DNA from: an uncultured Solirubrobacteraceae bacterium
GTDB lineage: Bacteria; Actinomycetota; Thermoleophilia; Solirubrobacterales; Solirubrobacteraceae
Length of the DNA stretch: 12,462 bases
Assembly: GCA_955652215.1 (NCBI GenBank)
Contig: CATPAX010000070.1
Coordinates: forward strand, 1-12,462
Direction of reading: 5' to 3'
The notes under the pieces: generated by a model
Databases searched by the model: none
Told to the model about the DNA's origin: nothing
What the model saw: only the letters and a program-made list of their open reading frames with translations
Made by a program: the position numbers and the translations under genes
In this document: positions 1 through 6,220 of the stretch, piece by piece
Numbering within the stretch: the first letter of the stretch is position 1
How the letters are laid out: the number at the start of each line of letters is the position of its first letter

Positions 1-663
1 GCCCGGATCCTCGGTCCTCTGACGCCCGATCGCCTGGACTTTCCCTACATGTCGATGCGAGAGATCGTCGTCGGTGCAGTTCCGGTCAGGGCGCTTCGCG
101 TTACGTTCGTCGGGGAGGGCGGCTGGGAGCTCTACTGCCCGACCGAGTATGGGGCGGCGCTGTGGGAGGCGCTCTGGGAAGCGGGACAGCCGCATGGTCT
201 CCGCGCCTGTGGCTACCGGGCGATCGACTCGCTGCGACTCGAGAAGGGCTACCGCGTGTGGGGTTCGGACATCACCCCCGATGAGACGCCGTTCCAGGCG
301 GGTCTCGGCTTCTGCGTTCGCGAAGACGACTCCTTCAAGGGCGCGCGAGCCCTACGCGAGCGTGCGCCCTCGACCACGCTCCGGTGCCTGGTCCTCGACG
401 AACCGCAGGCTGTCGTCCTGGGCAACGAGCCGGTAGCTGTCCACGGGGTGCTACGCGGACGCGTCACCAGCGGTGGGTATGGATATACGGTGGAGCGCTC
501 GATCGCCTACGCGTACCTCCCCGCCACGATTGAGGCGGGCGAACGGATCGAGGTCGACGTGTTCGGGAGATGGGTCGCCGGCGAGGTCGTACGCAGCCCA
601 CTGTTCGACCCGCGCGGCGAGCGGGTCCGTGGCGCACTTGGTCACACGCTGTCCGACGATTGA
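1..663 (+). CDS. C-terminal part of a GcvT-fold dehydrogenase (dimethylglycine/sarcosine dehydrogenase type), 5' truncated
   Basis: The reading frame is open from base 1, so the gene begins upstream of the window; 220 residues are visible. The ATG at 49 is internal: the codons before it read ARILGPLTPDRLDFPY, a good match to the folate-binding GcvT fold. The visible part contains VGEGGWELY (about residues 37-45), RAIDSLRLEKGYRVWGSDIT (73-92), a TPFQAGLGF-type segment (about 96-104) and the C-terminal beta-barrel with RVTSGGYGYT (154-163). The EKGYR-WG-D-T-DETP arrangement is typical of dimethylglycine or sarcosine dehydrogenases, which join an N-terminal FAD oxidoreductase to this tetrahydrofolate-binding half and demethylate N-methyl-glycines. 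A stand-alone aminomethyltransferase (GcvT, glycine cleavage T protein) remains possible because the N-terminus is not visible. Family is fairly certain; exact substrate is inferred. Confidence 0.85.
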   Translation, partial: ARILGPLTPDRLDFPYMSMREIVVGAVPVRALRVTFVGEGGWELYCPTEYGAALWEALWEAGQPHGLRACGYRAIDSLRLEKGYRVWGSDITPDETPFQAGLGFCVREDDSFKGARALRERAPSTTLRCLVLDEPQAVVLGNEPVAVHGVLRGRVTSGGYGYTVERSIAYAYLPATIEAGERIEVDVFGRWVAGEVVRSPLFDPRGERVRGALGHTLSDD

Positions 664-694
664 CTCTCAGGCGAGCGGGTAGCCCATTTATGTA

Positions 695-1147
695 ATGGAC
701 ACAATGCTCGAAATTTCGGAGTGCTATCCCGCCGCGGCTGCCTCGGTTCCGCTGGCGCGTCAGGCTCTGACGCGTCTCGCCTCCCGGGCGGGGGCAAGCG
801 AGGAGCAGGTGGAGGCGGTCCGCCTCGCCTCCTCCGAAGCGCTGACGAACGTCGTTCAGCACGCCTATGGCGACGGCGAGGGAAGCATCCACGTCGCGTC
901 GGCGGTGACGAACGACGAGCTGTGGGTGCTGATCGCGGATGACGGCAATGGCCTGCGAGCGCCGACTCGGAACCGCGGGCTCGGGTTGGGGCTGGCGCTG
1001 ATTGCCTGCGTTACCGACACCTTCTCGCTGCTCAAGCGCTCGTCCGGCGGGACCGAGATGCAGATGCGCTTCGGCCTGAGGTCGCGCAAGGCGCCACGCT
1101 CCGGTCAGCGGCGCGGATCGGGGTCTTCCGCCCAGGCCGCGGCCTGA
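695..1147 (+). CDS. RsbW-like HATPase_c_2 ATP-binding protein (anti-sigma factor/serine kinase family)
   Basis: A 150-residue single-domain GHKL ATPase. The N box is SSEALTNVVQHAY (E48, N52, H56), the G1 box is ADDGNGL (D82/D83, G84, G86) and the G2 loop is RGLGLGLALI (G95-G99). No sensor, membrane or phosphoacceptor domain is present, which is the architecture of RsbW/SpoIIAB-type serine kinases that bind a sigma factor or phosphorylate an anti-sigma-factor antagonist. The C-terminal 25 residues are basic and Ser/Ala-rich, probably disordered. No sigma factor or STAS antagonist lies alongside, so the partner is unknown. An in-frame ATG at 704 gives MLEISE and is an equally good start; no clear Shine-Dalgarno favours either. 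The last 43 bp overlap the convergent gene ending at 1105. Family is confident, role inferred. Confidence 0.87.
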   Translation: MDTMLEISECYPAAAASVPLARQALTRLASRAGASEEQVEAVRLASSEALTNVVQHAYGDGEGSIHVASAVTNDELWVLIADDGNGLRAPTRNRGLGLGLALIACVTDTFSLLKRSSGGTEMQMRFGLRSRKAPRSGQRRGSGSSAQAAA

Positions 1148-1434
1148 CCGCGCTTCTCGACCACGACATATCCCTTACCCGTCGCGACGACCGACTCGAC
1201 GGTCGGCTGTTCGTGACCGGAGGCCACCAAGAACCTCCGTGGGTGCTTGCGGATCCGCTGGTAGTCGGTGGCCGTCAGCTCGAGTAGCTCGTTGCAGCCC
1301 AAACGGCCGCACTCGCAGCGATAGCCCACAAGCTCGCTCTCCTCGCCGGGCCATTGGCCACGCTGGATTCCCTCATTGATCTCGCGGAGGACGGACTCGT
1401 ACGCCAAGGGCCCGGGGTGTGCCTGGCGATCCAT
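1105..1434 (-). CDS. Small conserved cysteine-motif protein of unknown function
   Basis: A 109-residue soluble protein starting at ATG 1434. A longer open frame to 1488 exists, but it would begin upstream of the predicted transcription start. The core has YRCECGRLGCNELLELT (about residues 38-54), with three cysteines spaced C-x-C-x4-C (C40, C42, C47). This is followed by a helix and a KHPRRFLVASGHE segment (64-75) with H64 and H74 as further possible ligands. It resembles small proteins I recall as frequent in Solirubrobacterales-type genomes, with no assigned function. Metal binding is inferred from the cysteine/histidine pattern only. A GGGGAAG purine run lies about 10 bases before the ATG on the minus strand. 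Its 3' end overlaps the 3' end of the HATPase gene by 43 bp. Confidence 0.72.
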   Translation of the reverse strand: MDRQAHPGPLAYESVLREINEGIQRGQWPGEESELVGYRCECGRLGCNELLELTATDYQRIRKHPRRFLVASGHEQPTVESVVATGKGYVVVEKRGQAAAWAEDPDPRR

Positions 1435-1459
1435 GGCGTAATTCTTCCCCGGACTCGAC

Positions 1460-1488
1460 ACTGTAATTCGGGGTGACAGCGCGAGCAA
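1460..1488 (-). promoter_or_regulatory. Predicted promoter of the cysteine-motif protein gene
   Basis: On the minus strand TTGCTC (1488-1483) and TACAGT (1465-1460) are separated by exactly 17 bp. The -10 fits TANNNT well; the -35 keeps only the TTG. The predicted transcription start near 1453 leaves a leader of about 19 bases carrying the purine run before ATG 1434. It interleaves with the oppositely directed promoter at 1473-1501. Confidence 0.5.
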
Positions 1489-1501
1489 TTAGGGGTAGCA
1501 T
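1473..1501 (+). promoter_or_regulatory. Predicted promoter of the one-TM protein gene; decides its start
   Basis: GTGACA (1473-1478, five of six matches to TTGACA) and TAGCAT (1496-1501, TANNNT) are spaced by exactly 17 bp. Transcription would start near 1508, only a few bases before the GTG at 1512. The GTG at 1473, which would lengthen the protein by 13 residues, is itself inside the -35 element, so it cannot be the start if this promoter is right. Confidence 0.55.
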
Positions 1502-1511
1502 CGGCGCCGAC

Positions 1512-1772
1512 GTGACGTGGGGATTCCTGTGGTTGATGCTGGCGCTGAAGATCCCGCTGGCGATGCTCATCTACATCGTCTGGTGGGCGATCAAGCAAGA
1601 GCCAGACGCGCCGTCGAACGATGATGACGGCGGGATCCGGCGCCGCGAGCGGCCGCATCCCCCGAAGCCGTTTCCGCGCCGCCCACGACGCGGTCCGCAC
1701 GGCGACCCGGCACCCAGTCCGCCGGCGCGCGTCCGGACTGTTCGCGCTCGCGCGCGGACGCTCGAGCACTAG
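1512..1772 (+). CDS. Small single-pass membrane protein, conserved hypothetical
   Basis: An 86-residue protein with GTG start at 1512. Residues about 3-27 form one hydrophobic, tryptophan-rich membrane segment (WGFLWLMLALKIPLAMLIYI then VWWAIK). An acidic linker (SNDDDGG) follows, then a basic proline/arginine tail with PFPRRPRRGPHGDPAP. The positive tail suggests a cytoplasmic C-terminus. The WGFLWLM...VWWAI segment plus the PRRGPHGDP tail recalls a small protein widespread in Solirubrobacterales-type genomes; function unknown. The frame is open back to a GTG at 1473 (99 residues), but the predicted -35/-10 pair and the position of the membrane segment favour 1512. Divergent from the cysteine-motif gene, with only 77 bp between the two starts. 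Confidence 0.72.
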   Translation: MTWGFLWLMLALKIPLAMLIYIVWWAIKQEPDAPSNDDDGGIRRRERPHPPKPFPRRPRRGPHGDPAPSPPARVRTVRARARTLEH

Positions 1773-1940
1773 CAGCGGCCCCGCATCCAGCCCCTATGGG
1801 CTGTTCGGTGGATCGCCCGGCTTCGGACCACCAGGATGCGAACGATGGCGATTCACCCGGCTATACGCCAGTACAGCACCAAGTCCTCGGGACGAGCTAG
1901 CCAGTCCAAGCGGCTTAGCCCGTGAGGTGGCCGACAGGAC

Positions 1941-2245
1941 TTGCCCGCTGGCACCATCCTGAGGCCGACGGCCCGGGTGTTGCTCATCGATGACGACGCA
2001 CGACTGCTGCACTTCAGCGCCGTCAATTCTGCAGGCAAGGAGTTTTGATTCCCCACCGGGAGGAGGTATCAACCCCAGGCGAAACCGCGGAGGCCGCTGC
2101 AATTCGCGAGGTGCGGGAGGAGACAGGACTGACCGACTTCGTGCTCGGCCCCGAGGTCGGGTTCCGACGGCATGTGTTCGAGTGGCGGGGCGCCACATAC
2201 GATCAGTCGGGAGCGGTGGTTCATGGCCCGCGTCCGCCCGACGCG
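1941..2245 (+). pseudogene. Decayed Nudix hydrolase
   Basis: A Nudix coding sequence is readable only by changing frame. From a possible TTG at 1941 the frame reads LPAGTILRPTARVLLIDDDA and continues to GKEF, then a TGA at 2046-2048 stands where the family normally has Trp (F-W-x-P-x-G-G-G). The next segment FPTGGGINPGE needs two single-base frame changes, near 2058-2061 and 2074-2077. The Nudix box then runs PGETAEAAAIREVREETGL (G-x5-E-x7-REVREETG, catalytic glutamates retained), followed by RRHVFEWRGATYDQ. A third shift near 2205-2209 recovers RERWFMARV. The C-terminal 40 or so residues expected are absent. One nonsense codon, three shifts and loss of the tail make an inactive remnant the best reading. 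Bases 1773-1940 hold nothing I can identify. Confidence 0.8.
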
Positions 2246-2279
2246 GCTTACCTCCGCGAGGGTTGGCAGACTTGAGGGT

Positions 2280-2942
2280 ATGAACAGCCACCCTGCGGTG
2301 GCGCCGGCCAGCGAGCGCATCAACGCCGGCGCAGTCCTGTCCGACGGAACGATCCTCGAGCTCGTCCAGGCTGGGAGAATCAAGATCGAGCCGTGGGACC
2401 CGGAGCTGGTTCAGCCCGCGAGCGTTGACCTGCGCCTGGGCGACTCGTTTCGCGTCTTTCACAACCATCGCGCCTCCGCGATCGACCTGCGTGAGCGGCC
2501 TTCGGGACTGACCGAGGAGGTGGTGATTGGACGGGACGAGCCGTTCGTGATCCATCCGGGTGAGTTCTGCCTCGGGCGAACGCTCGAGTGGGTCGAGCTG
2601 CCAGACGACATCGTCGCGCGAATCGAAGGCAAGAGCTCGATCGGCCGGCTCGGCCTGATCGTTCATGCCACCGCCGGGTTCTGCGATCCAGGATGGAAGG
2701 GAACCCTGACCTTGGAGCTGAACAATTTGACCCGGATCCCGATCAAGCTCTGGGCCGAGCTGCGGATCGCGCAGCTGTCATTCATGCGTCTGGACCGGCC
2801 CGCGCAGCGACCGTATGGGAGCCCTGGACTGGGGAGCCACTATCAGGGTCAGCGGGCCGCCACCGAGAGCCGGTATGAGGGGGGCCCCGAGCCTTCGCAG
2901 GCGCCCGCGTCGGGCGTAGCCGGCGCGCAGCCGATCGGGTAG
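2280..2942 (+). CDS. dcd: dCTP deaminase (possibly bifunctional dCTP deaminase/dUTPase)
   Basis: A 220-residue trimeric-fold nucleotide enzyme that deaminates dCTP toward dUTP/dUMP for thymidylate synthesis. Clear Dcd signatures are QPASVDLRLG (45-54), IHPGEFCLGRTLEWVELPDD (91-110), EGKSSIGRLGLIVHATAGF (116-134), DPGWKGTLTLELNN (136-149, catalytic E146) and PYGSPGLGSHYQGQ (178-191). HATAGF rather than the TAH of E. coli Dcd resembles the bifunctional dCTP deaminase/dUTPase enzymes of methanogens and mycobacteria; that is inference. Compared with the usual length near 190, there are about 18 extra N-terminal residues before the typical VLSD start and a low-complexity Ala/Pro/Gly tail of about 20. 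ATG 2280 is chosen: the frame is open further upstream only because it runs through the Nudix remnant. A GAGGG sits too close to the ATG to be a normal Shine-Dalgarno. Confidence 0.93.
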   Translation: MNSHPAVAPASERINAGAVLSDGTILELVQAGRIKIEPWDPELVQPASVDLRLGDSFRVFHNHRASAIDLRERPSGLTEEVVIGRDEPFVIHPGEFCLGRTLEWVELPDDIVARIEGKSSIGRLGLIVHATAGFCDPGWKGTLTLELNNLTRIPIKLWAELRIAQLSFMRLDRPAQRPYGSPGLGSHYQGQRAATESRYEGGPEPSQAPASGVAGAQPIG

Positions 2943-2945
2943 TCT
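2940..2945 (+). promoter_or_regulatory. Candidate -10 box for the two-TM protein gene
   Basis: TAGTCT (TANNNT) overlaps the dcd stop codon and ends seven bases before the GTG at 2953. No Shine-Dalgarno is visible, which fits a leaderless mRNA. There is no recognisable -35, so readthrough from dcd is an alternative. Confidence 0.3.
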
Positions 2946-2952
2946 CGCGCCG

Positions 2953-3165
2953 GTGCTGAGCATCCTGATCGCCGCCTCAGAGCCGTCCAAGGTTCCGTTC
3001 TATCTCGCGGGTGGCGCGCTGGCGGCATGGGCCGTCGTGTTGGCCGCTCTCGGGCTGACCCGTCCCAGTTTCCCCGACGGGGAACGTGGAGCGCGCGCCG
3101 TGATGGGGATCAGCCTCTGCCTGATGTTGCTCGCGATCGCGATGGCGATCGCGACCAGCAAGTAG
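2953..3165 (+). CDS. Small two-TM membrane protein, unknown function
   Basis: A 70-residue protein with GTG start. Two hydrophobic segments are visible: about residues 16-36 (FYLAGGALAAWAVVLAALGL) and about 49-67 (VMGISLCLMLLAIAMAIATS). A short polar loop, RPSFPDGERGAR, separates them. The hairpin, with both termini likely on the same side, is the only structural information; there are no catalytic motifs. It lies 10 bp after dcd and about 90 bp before citrate synthase on the same strand. I do not assign a function; the clean membrane pattern and in-frame start make it a credible gene. Confidence 0.65.
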   Translation: MLSILIAASEPSKVPFYLAGGALAAWAVVLAALGLTRPSFPDGERGARAVMGISLCLMLLAIAMAIATSK

Positions 3166-3191
3166 CGCTGATCGCCGCGCGCCCGGGGTAC

Positions 3192-3197
3192 TACAGT
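3192..3197 (+). promoter_or_regulatory. Candidate -10 box for citrate synthase
   Basis: TACAGT (the same hexamer as in the promoter at 1460-1488) precedes the TTG start by 56 bases, giving a leader of about 50 bases that includes the Shine-Dalgarno at 3243-3250. No convincing -35 is seen 16-18 bp upstream. Confidence 0.35.
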
Positions 3198-3242
3198 TTT
3201 GGTTGCTCTCGTGGGCGGTGTGCCGTGGGGAGCGCCGCCCGA

Positions 3243-3250
3243 AAGGAGGG
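3243..3250 (+). promoter_or_regulatory. Strong Shine-Dalgarno that fixes the gltA TTG start
   Basis: AAGGAGGG ends three bases before the TTG at 3254-3256. It is the best Shine-Dalgarno in the window and excludes the longer open frame back to 3203. Confidence 0.85.
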
Positions 3251-3253
3251 CAT

Positions 3254-4585
3254 TTGAGCACAGAGACCAAGCGTCGCGATGGCTCCAGCGCGTCAACTTC
3301 GCAGGAGTCGCTCACAGTCGTCGACAACCGGACCGGCAAGCAATACGAAATCCCGATCGAGGACGGGACGATCCGCGCGATGGAGCTCCGCGGGATCAAG
3401 GTCGACGACGACGACTTTGGCCTGATGAGCTACGACCCGGCGTTCCTGAACACGGCGTCCTGCCGTTCGGCGGTCACGTTCATCGACGGCGAGCAGGGGA
3501 TCCTCGAGTACCGCGGCTATCCGATCGAGCAGCTCGCCGAGAAGTCCTCCTACCTCGAGGTCGCCTATCTGCTGATCCACGGTGAGCTTCCCACCCAGAA
3601 GGAGCTCGACGATTGGAAGCACATGATCACGATCCACACGTTCGTGCACGAGAACATCAAGGAGTTCATGCAGGGCTTCCGCTACGACGCGCACCCGATG
3701 GGCATGCTGCTCGCTTCGGTCGGCGCGCTCTCCACCTTCTATCCCGAGGCCGCTGAGATCAAGAACGCCGAGACGCGCTATCTCCAGGTGATCCGGCTGA
3801 TCGCGAAGATGCCCACGCTGGCCGCGTTCTCCTTCCGCCACAACCAGGGCAAGCCCTACGTGTATCCCGACAACGACCTTTCCTACGCGGCCAACTTCCT
3901 CTCGATGATCTACAAGATGACTGAGCTGAAGTACGAGCCCGATCCGAGGCTCGAGCACGCGCTGGACGTCCTGTTCATCCTCCACGCCGACCACGAGCAG
4001 AATGCATCAACCAGCGCGGTGCGGGGAGTGGGCTCCACCCAGGTCGATCCCTATTCGGCGGTCGCGGCGGGGGTCGCGGCGCTCTACGGCCCGCTACACG
4101 GCGGCGCGAACGAGGCGGTGCTCCGGATGCTCCACCGGATCAAGCGCAAGGAGAACATCCCCGACTTCATCAAGGGTGTCAAGGAGGGCAACGAACGGCT
4201 GATGGGCTTTGGCCATCGGGTCTACAAGAACTACGACCCGCGCGCGAAGATCATCAAGAAGGCCACCGACGAGGTGTTCGAGGTGACCGGCAAGAACCCG
4301 CTGCTGGACATCGCCACCGAGCTCGAGAAGATCGCGCTCGAGGACGACTACTTCACCTCACGAAAGCTGTATCCGAACGTCGACTTCTACTCCGGCATGA
4401 TCTACGAAGCGCTCGGGATGCCGATGCAGATGTTTCCGGTGTTGTTCGCGATCGGGCGCACCAGCGGCTGGATTGCCCAGTGGCTCGAGATGATCGACGA
4501 CGACGAGCAGAAGATCGCCCGCCCGCGGCAGATTTACACCGGTCCTCGCGGCGTCGGTTACGTGCCGATGCACGAGCGCGGATGA
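3254..4585 (+). CDS. gltA: Citrate synthase
   Basis: A 443-residue type II citrate synthase that condenses oxaloacetate and acetyl-CoA to citrate at entry to the TCA cycle in the cytoplasm. The N-terminal region carries the type II small beta domain (TVVDNRTGKQYEIPIEDGTI) followed by FLNTASCRSAVTFIDGEQGI and EYRGYPIEQLAEKSSYLEVA. The catalytic triad is visible: H244 in HADHEQNASTSAVRGVGST, H282 in YGPLHGGANEAVL and D377 in PNVDFYSG. The oxaloacetate/CoA-binding GFGHRVYKNYDPRA is present. Length is normal for the hexameric type II group. The start is TTG, set by the AAGGAGGG before it; an ORF from 3203 would add 17 residues unlike the family. It is followed 26 bp later by a small conserved gene. 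Assignment to citrate rather than methylcitrate synthase rests on overall GltA likeness. Confidence 0.96.
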   Translation: MSTETKRRDGSSASTSQESLTVVDNRTGKQYEIPIEDGTIRAMELRGIKVDDDDFGLMSYDPAFLNTASCRSAVTFIDGEQGILEYRGYPIEQLAEKSSYLEVAYLLIHGELPTQKELDDWKHMITIHTFVHENIKEFMQGFRYDAHPMGMLLASVGALSTFYPEAAEIKNAETRYLQVIRLIAKMPTLAAFSFRHNQGKPYVYPDNDLSYAANFLSMIYKMTELKYEPDPRLEHALDVLFILHADHEQNASTSAVRGVGSTQVDPYSAVAAGVAALYGPLHGGANEAVLRMLHRIKRKENIPDFIKGVKEGNERLMGFGHRVYKNYDPRAKIIKKATDEVFEVTGKNPLLDIATELEKIALEDDYFTSRKLYPNVDFYSGMIYEALGMPMQMFPVLFAIGRTSGWIAQWLEMIDDDEQKIARPRQIYTGPRGVGYVPMHERG

Positions 4586-4611
4586 TCGCCTCAGCCTGAG
4601 ATGATCGGGAT

Positions 4612-4959
4612 GTGCCCTGGAAGCTCACCGTCCGTGCGGGTCCGCGGGTAGACCACACCACCTTCGACGATCTGGATGACGCGCTAGGTGCGCTCGAATC
4701 ACGAGGTCGAGAGCTCGCCCAAGCGGCGCCCCGGCGCCAGGTCGACACGAAGGTGCGCCGCTTCGAGCCGGCTCAGCTGGTCAGCGCGCGGTTAGAGCTG
4801 GCCGGTCCTGAGCGGGTGCTCGCCAAGGTGCAGGCCGGAGTGGACGTCCGCGGGGACGGGTCGGTGGAGGCGTACGTCGGCCGCGTCCGCCGGCGGGTCG
4901 TCGAACAGAAGCGCGGTGAAAACGCCTACCAGGCACTCGGGCGCACGCTGCGCGACTAG
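4612..4959 (+). CDS. Conserved small protein, unknown function
   Basis: A 115-residue soluble, charged protein starting at GTG (MPWKLTVRAGPRVDHTTFDD). The first part looks like a short beta strand followed by a helix (DLDDALGALESRGRELAQ). The second half contains ERVLAKVQAGVDVRGDGSVE and an arginine-rich GRVRRRVVEQKRG. I recall similar MPWKLTVR...GGVDVRGDGS proteins as conserved hypotheticals in Solirubrobacterales, with no function attached. No catalytic or membrane motif is seen. The gene lies 26 bp after gltA and may be cotranscribed. Its TAG stop lies inside a CTAG palindrome that also forms the stop of the opposing metallopeptidase gene. Confidence 0.7.
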   Translation: MPWKLTVRAGPRVDHTTFDDLDDALGALESRGRELAQAAPRRQVDTKVRRFEPAQLVSARLELAGPERVLAKVQAGVDVRGDGSVEAYVGRVRRRVVEQKRGENAYQALGRTLRD

Positions 4960-5630
4960 AGGACCAGCGTTGGGCCGTGCTTGCGCAACCAGCGAACATG
5001 CCGGCGGTAGTCAGGGCAGCGCTTCGCCAGCAGCGCCCAGAAACGCGGGGAGTGGTCGAGGATCTCGAGGTGACAGACCTCGTGCCAGACGACGTAGTCG
5101 AGCACCGGTTCGGGAGCCATCAGCAGCCGCCAGTTAAAGCTCATCGCGCCGGAGCTCGAGCAGCTCGCCCAGCGCGTGCGCTGTCCGCGGATGGAGAGCC
5201 CGGAGTAGGACGTTCCCGCATACAGGCATGCCTCGTCAAGGCGCGGAGCGATCTCGGCGTAGGCGGCCCGGCGGAACCAGCGCTCGAGCGCGGGACCCCG
5301 CGCGTCCCCAGCAGGAACGAGGAGCTCCTCGCCTCGTCTGTGGACACGAGTCCGGTCCGGCTGGGCCACCAGGCACAGCATGGTCCCGAGGTACGGGACC
5401 GCCTCGCCGCGGGCCGCGACCGCATCGGCGACCCGGTCGAGCTCGGCGAGCCGGCGCTCGATCCAGGGCCGGAGCTCGACAATCGCCGCCGTGGCTTCCT
5501 GACGACCGGCTCGCCGCGGTAGGACCACTTCCACTCCGCGGGCCGGGTCGACCGTTACTCGTACTCGCCTGGCTCGTTGGGAGCGGCGGATGCTGTAGGC
5601 GATGCCCGTGTTATCGACGTTCTGCGCCAA
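4956..5630 (-). CDS. YgjP-type (DUF45, M48-like) zinc metallopeptidase
   Basis: A 224-residue protein. The C-terminal half has the full YgjP/DUF45 signature: RGQRTRWASCSSSGAMSFNW (148-167), then VVWHEVCHLEILDHSPRFW (180-198), with zinc ligands H183 and H187, catalytic E184 and the likely third ligand H193. PDYRRHVRWLRKHG closes it. The N-terminal region has the usual RRSQRARRVRVTVDPARGVE beta-rich lead. These proteins are predicted cytoplasmic zinc peptidases; substrates are not known to me. The start is TTG at 5630; no ATG or GTG occurs near the N-terminus, and no good Shine-Dalgarno is seen, so the exact start is less certain. The gene is divergent from the GNAT gene with 29 bp between starts, and shares a 4-bp CTAG stop overlap with the convergent gene at 4612. 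Confidence 0.85.
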   Translation of the reverse strand: MAQNVDNTGIAYSIRRSQRARRVRVTVDPARGVEVVLPRRAGRQEATAAIVELRPWIERRLAELDRVADAVAARGEAVPYLGTMLCLVAQPDRTRVHRRGEELLVPAGDARGPALERWFRRAAYAEIAPRLDEACLYAGTSYSGLSIRGQRTRWASCSSSGAMSFNWRLLMAPEPVLDYVVWHEVCHLEILDHSPRFWALLAKRCPDYRRHVRWLRKHGPTLVL

Positions 5631-5642
5631 GGCGCGACAGGG

Positions 5643-5648
5643 TACGGT
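5643..5648 (+). promoter_or_regulatory. Candidate -10 box for the GNAT gene
   Basis: TACGGT (TANNNT; the same hexamer as the metF -10) lies 11 bases before ATG 5660. No Shine-Dalgarno is visible between them, consistent with a very short leader. The -35 region is not convincing. Confidence 0.35.
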
Positions 5649-5659
5649 GCAGACCCGAC

Positions 5660-6220
5660 ATGCCGGCTTTCCCCGAGCTCACAGAGCCGCTTGTAAGCGA
5701 GCACGTCGTTCTCCGCGACGCCGCCGAGCGCGACATTCCTGAAGTACTGATCGCCTATCAGGATGATCCTGAGCTGTGCGCGCGGCTTGGGCGGGAGCGG
5801 CCGCCGAGCGCCGCCGAGCTGGGCCAGGCCGCAGAGAACGAAGCGGCGGAGCGCGCGGCGGGCAGGAGTGCCGAGTTCACGATCCTTGCTCCCGGCTCGG
5901 ACGCCTGCCGCGGGCAGGTCAACGTGCACCACGTCGATTGGGAAAACGCGCGTGGCGAGCTCGGAATCTGGCTTTCTCCTGAGTCTCGCGGGAGGGGCTT
6001 GGGCAGCGGCGCTCTACGTCTTCTGGCGGAGTGGCTCCTGCATCACTGCGGGCTCGAGCGCGTTGAGCTTTTGACCGAGCCCGACAACGGGCCGATGCTG
6101 CGGGCTGCTGGCGCCGCGCGCTTCGTCCGCGAGGGCATGCTGCGTGCCTACCTGCTCGAGCGAGGCCGGCGGATCGACGTCGCGATCCTGTCGCTGCTAC
6201 CCGCTGACCTCGAGAGCTGA
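5660..6220 (+). CDS. GNAT-family N-acetyltransferase
   Basis: A 186-residue single GNAT domain, the RimJ/RimL-like type. LTEPLVSEHVVLRDAAERDI (7-26) is the characteristic first strand and helix. GELGIWLSPESRGRGLGSGA (99-118) contains strand 4 and the acetyl-CoA pyrophosphate loop (R110-x-x-G113-x-G115). The C-terminal DNGPMLRAAGAARFVREGMLRAYL (142-165) matches the usual N-x-x-M/S-L-R-x-A...GFV-x-EG-x-LR-x-Y region. Substrate cannot be predicted; ribosomal-protein N-termini, antibiotics or small amines are all acetylated by relatives. ATG 5660 is chosen although the frame is open back to 5228, because that upstream part is the antisense of the metallopeptidase gene. The stop overlaps the next start as ATGA, so the two genes are probably translationally coupled. 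Confidence 0.88.
   Translation: MPAFPELTEPLVSEHVVLRDAAERDIPEVLIAYQDDPELCARLGRERPPSAAELGQAAENEAAERAAGRSAEFTILAPGSDACRGQVNVHHVDWENARGELGIWLSPESRGRGLGSGALRLLAEWLLHHCGLERVELLTEPDNGPMLRAAGAARFVREGMLRAYLLERGRRIDVAILSLLPADLES

Noticed and set aside
1473..1511. Thirteen-residue N-terminal extension (GTG 1473) of the one-TM protein
   Set aside because: The GTG lies inside the predicted -35 element and the likely transcription start is at about 1508.
1775..1910. Minus-strand segment reading LSRLDWLARPEDLVLYWRIAG that looks protein-like
   Set aside because: Too short, ends at a stop, has no recognised family and no start signal; possibly chance or a very old remnant.
1794..2666. Long minus-strand open frame (290 codons) across the Nudix remnant and dcd
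   Set aside because: It is antisense to the clearly conserved dcd and its translation is low-complexity Arg/Pro/Gly without family features.
3293..3994. Minus-strand open frame opposite gltA
   Set aside because: Antisense of citrate synthase; valine/leucine/arginine-rich translation is a by-product of codon bias.
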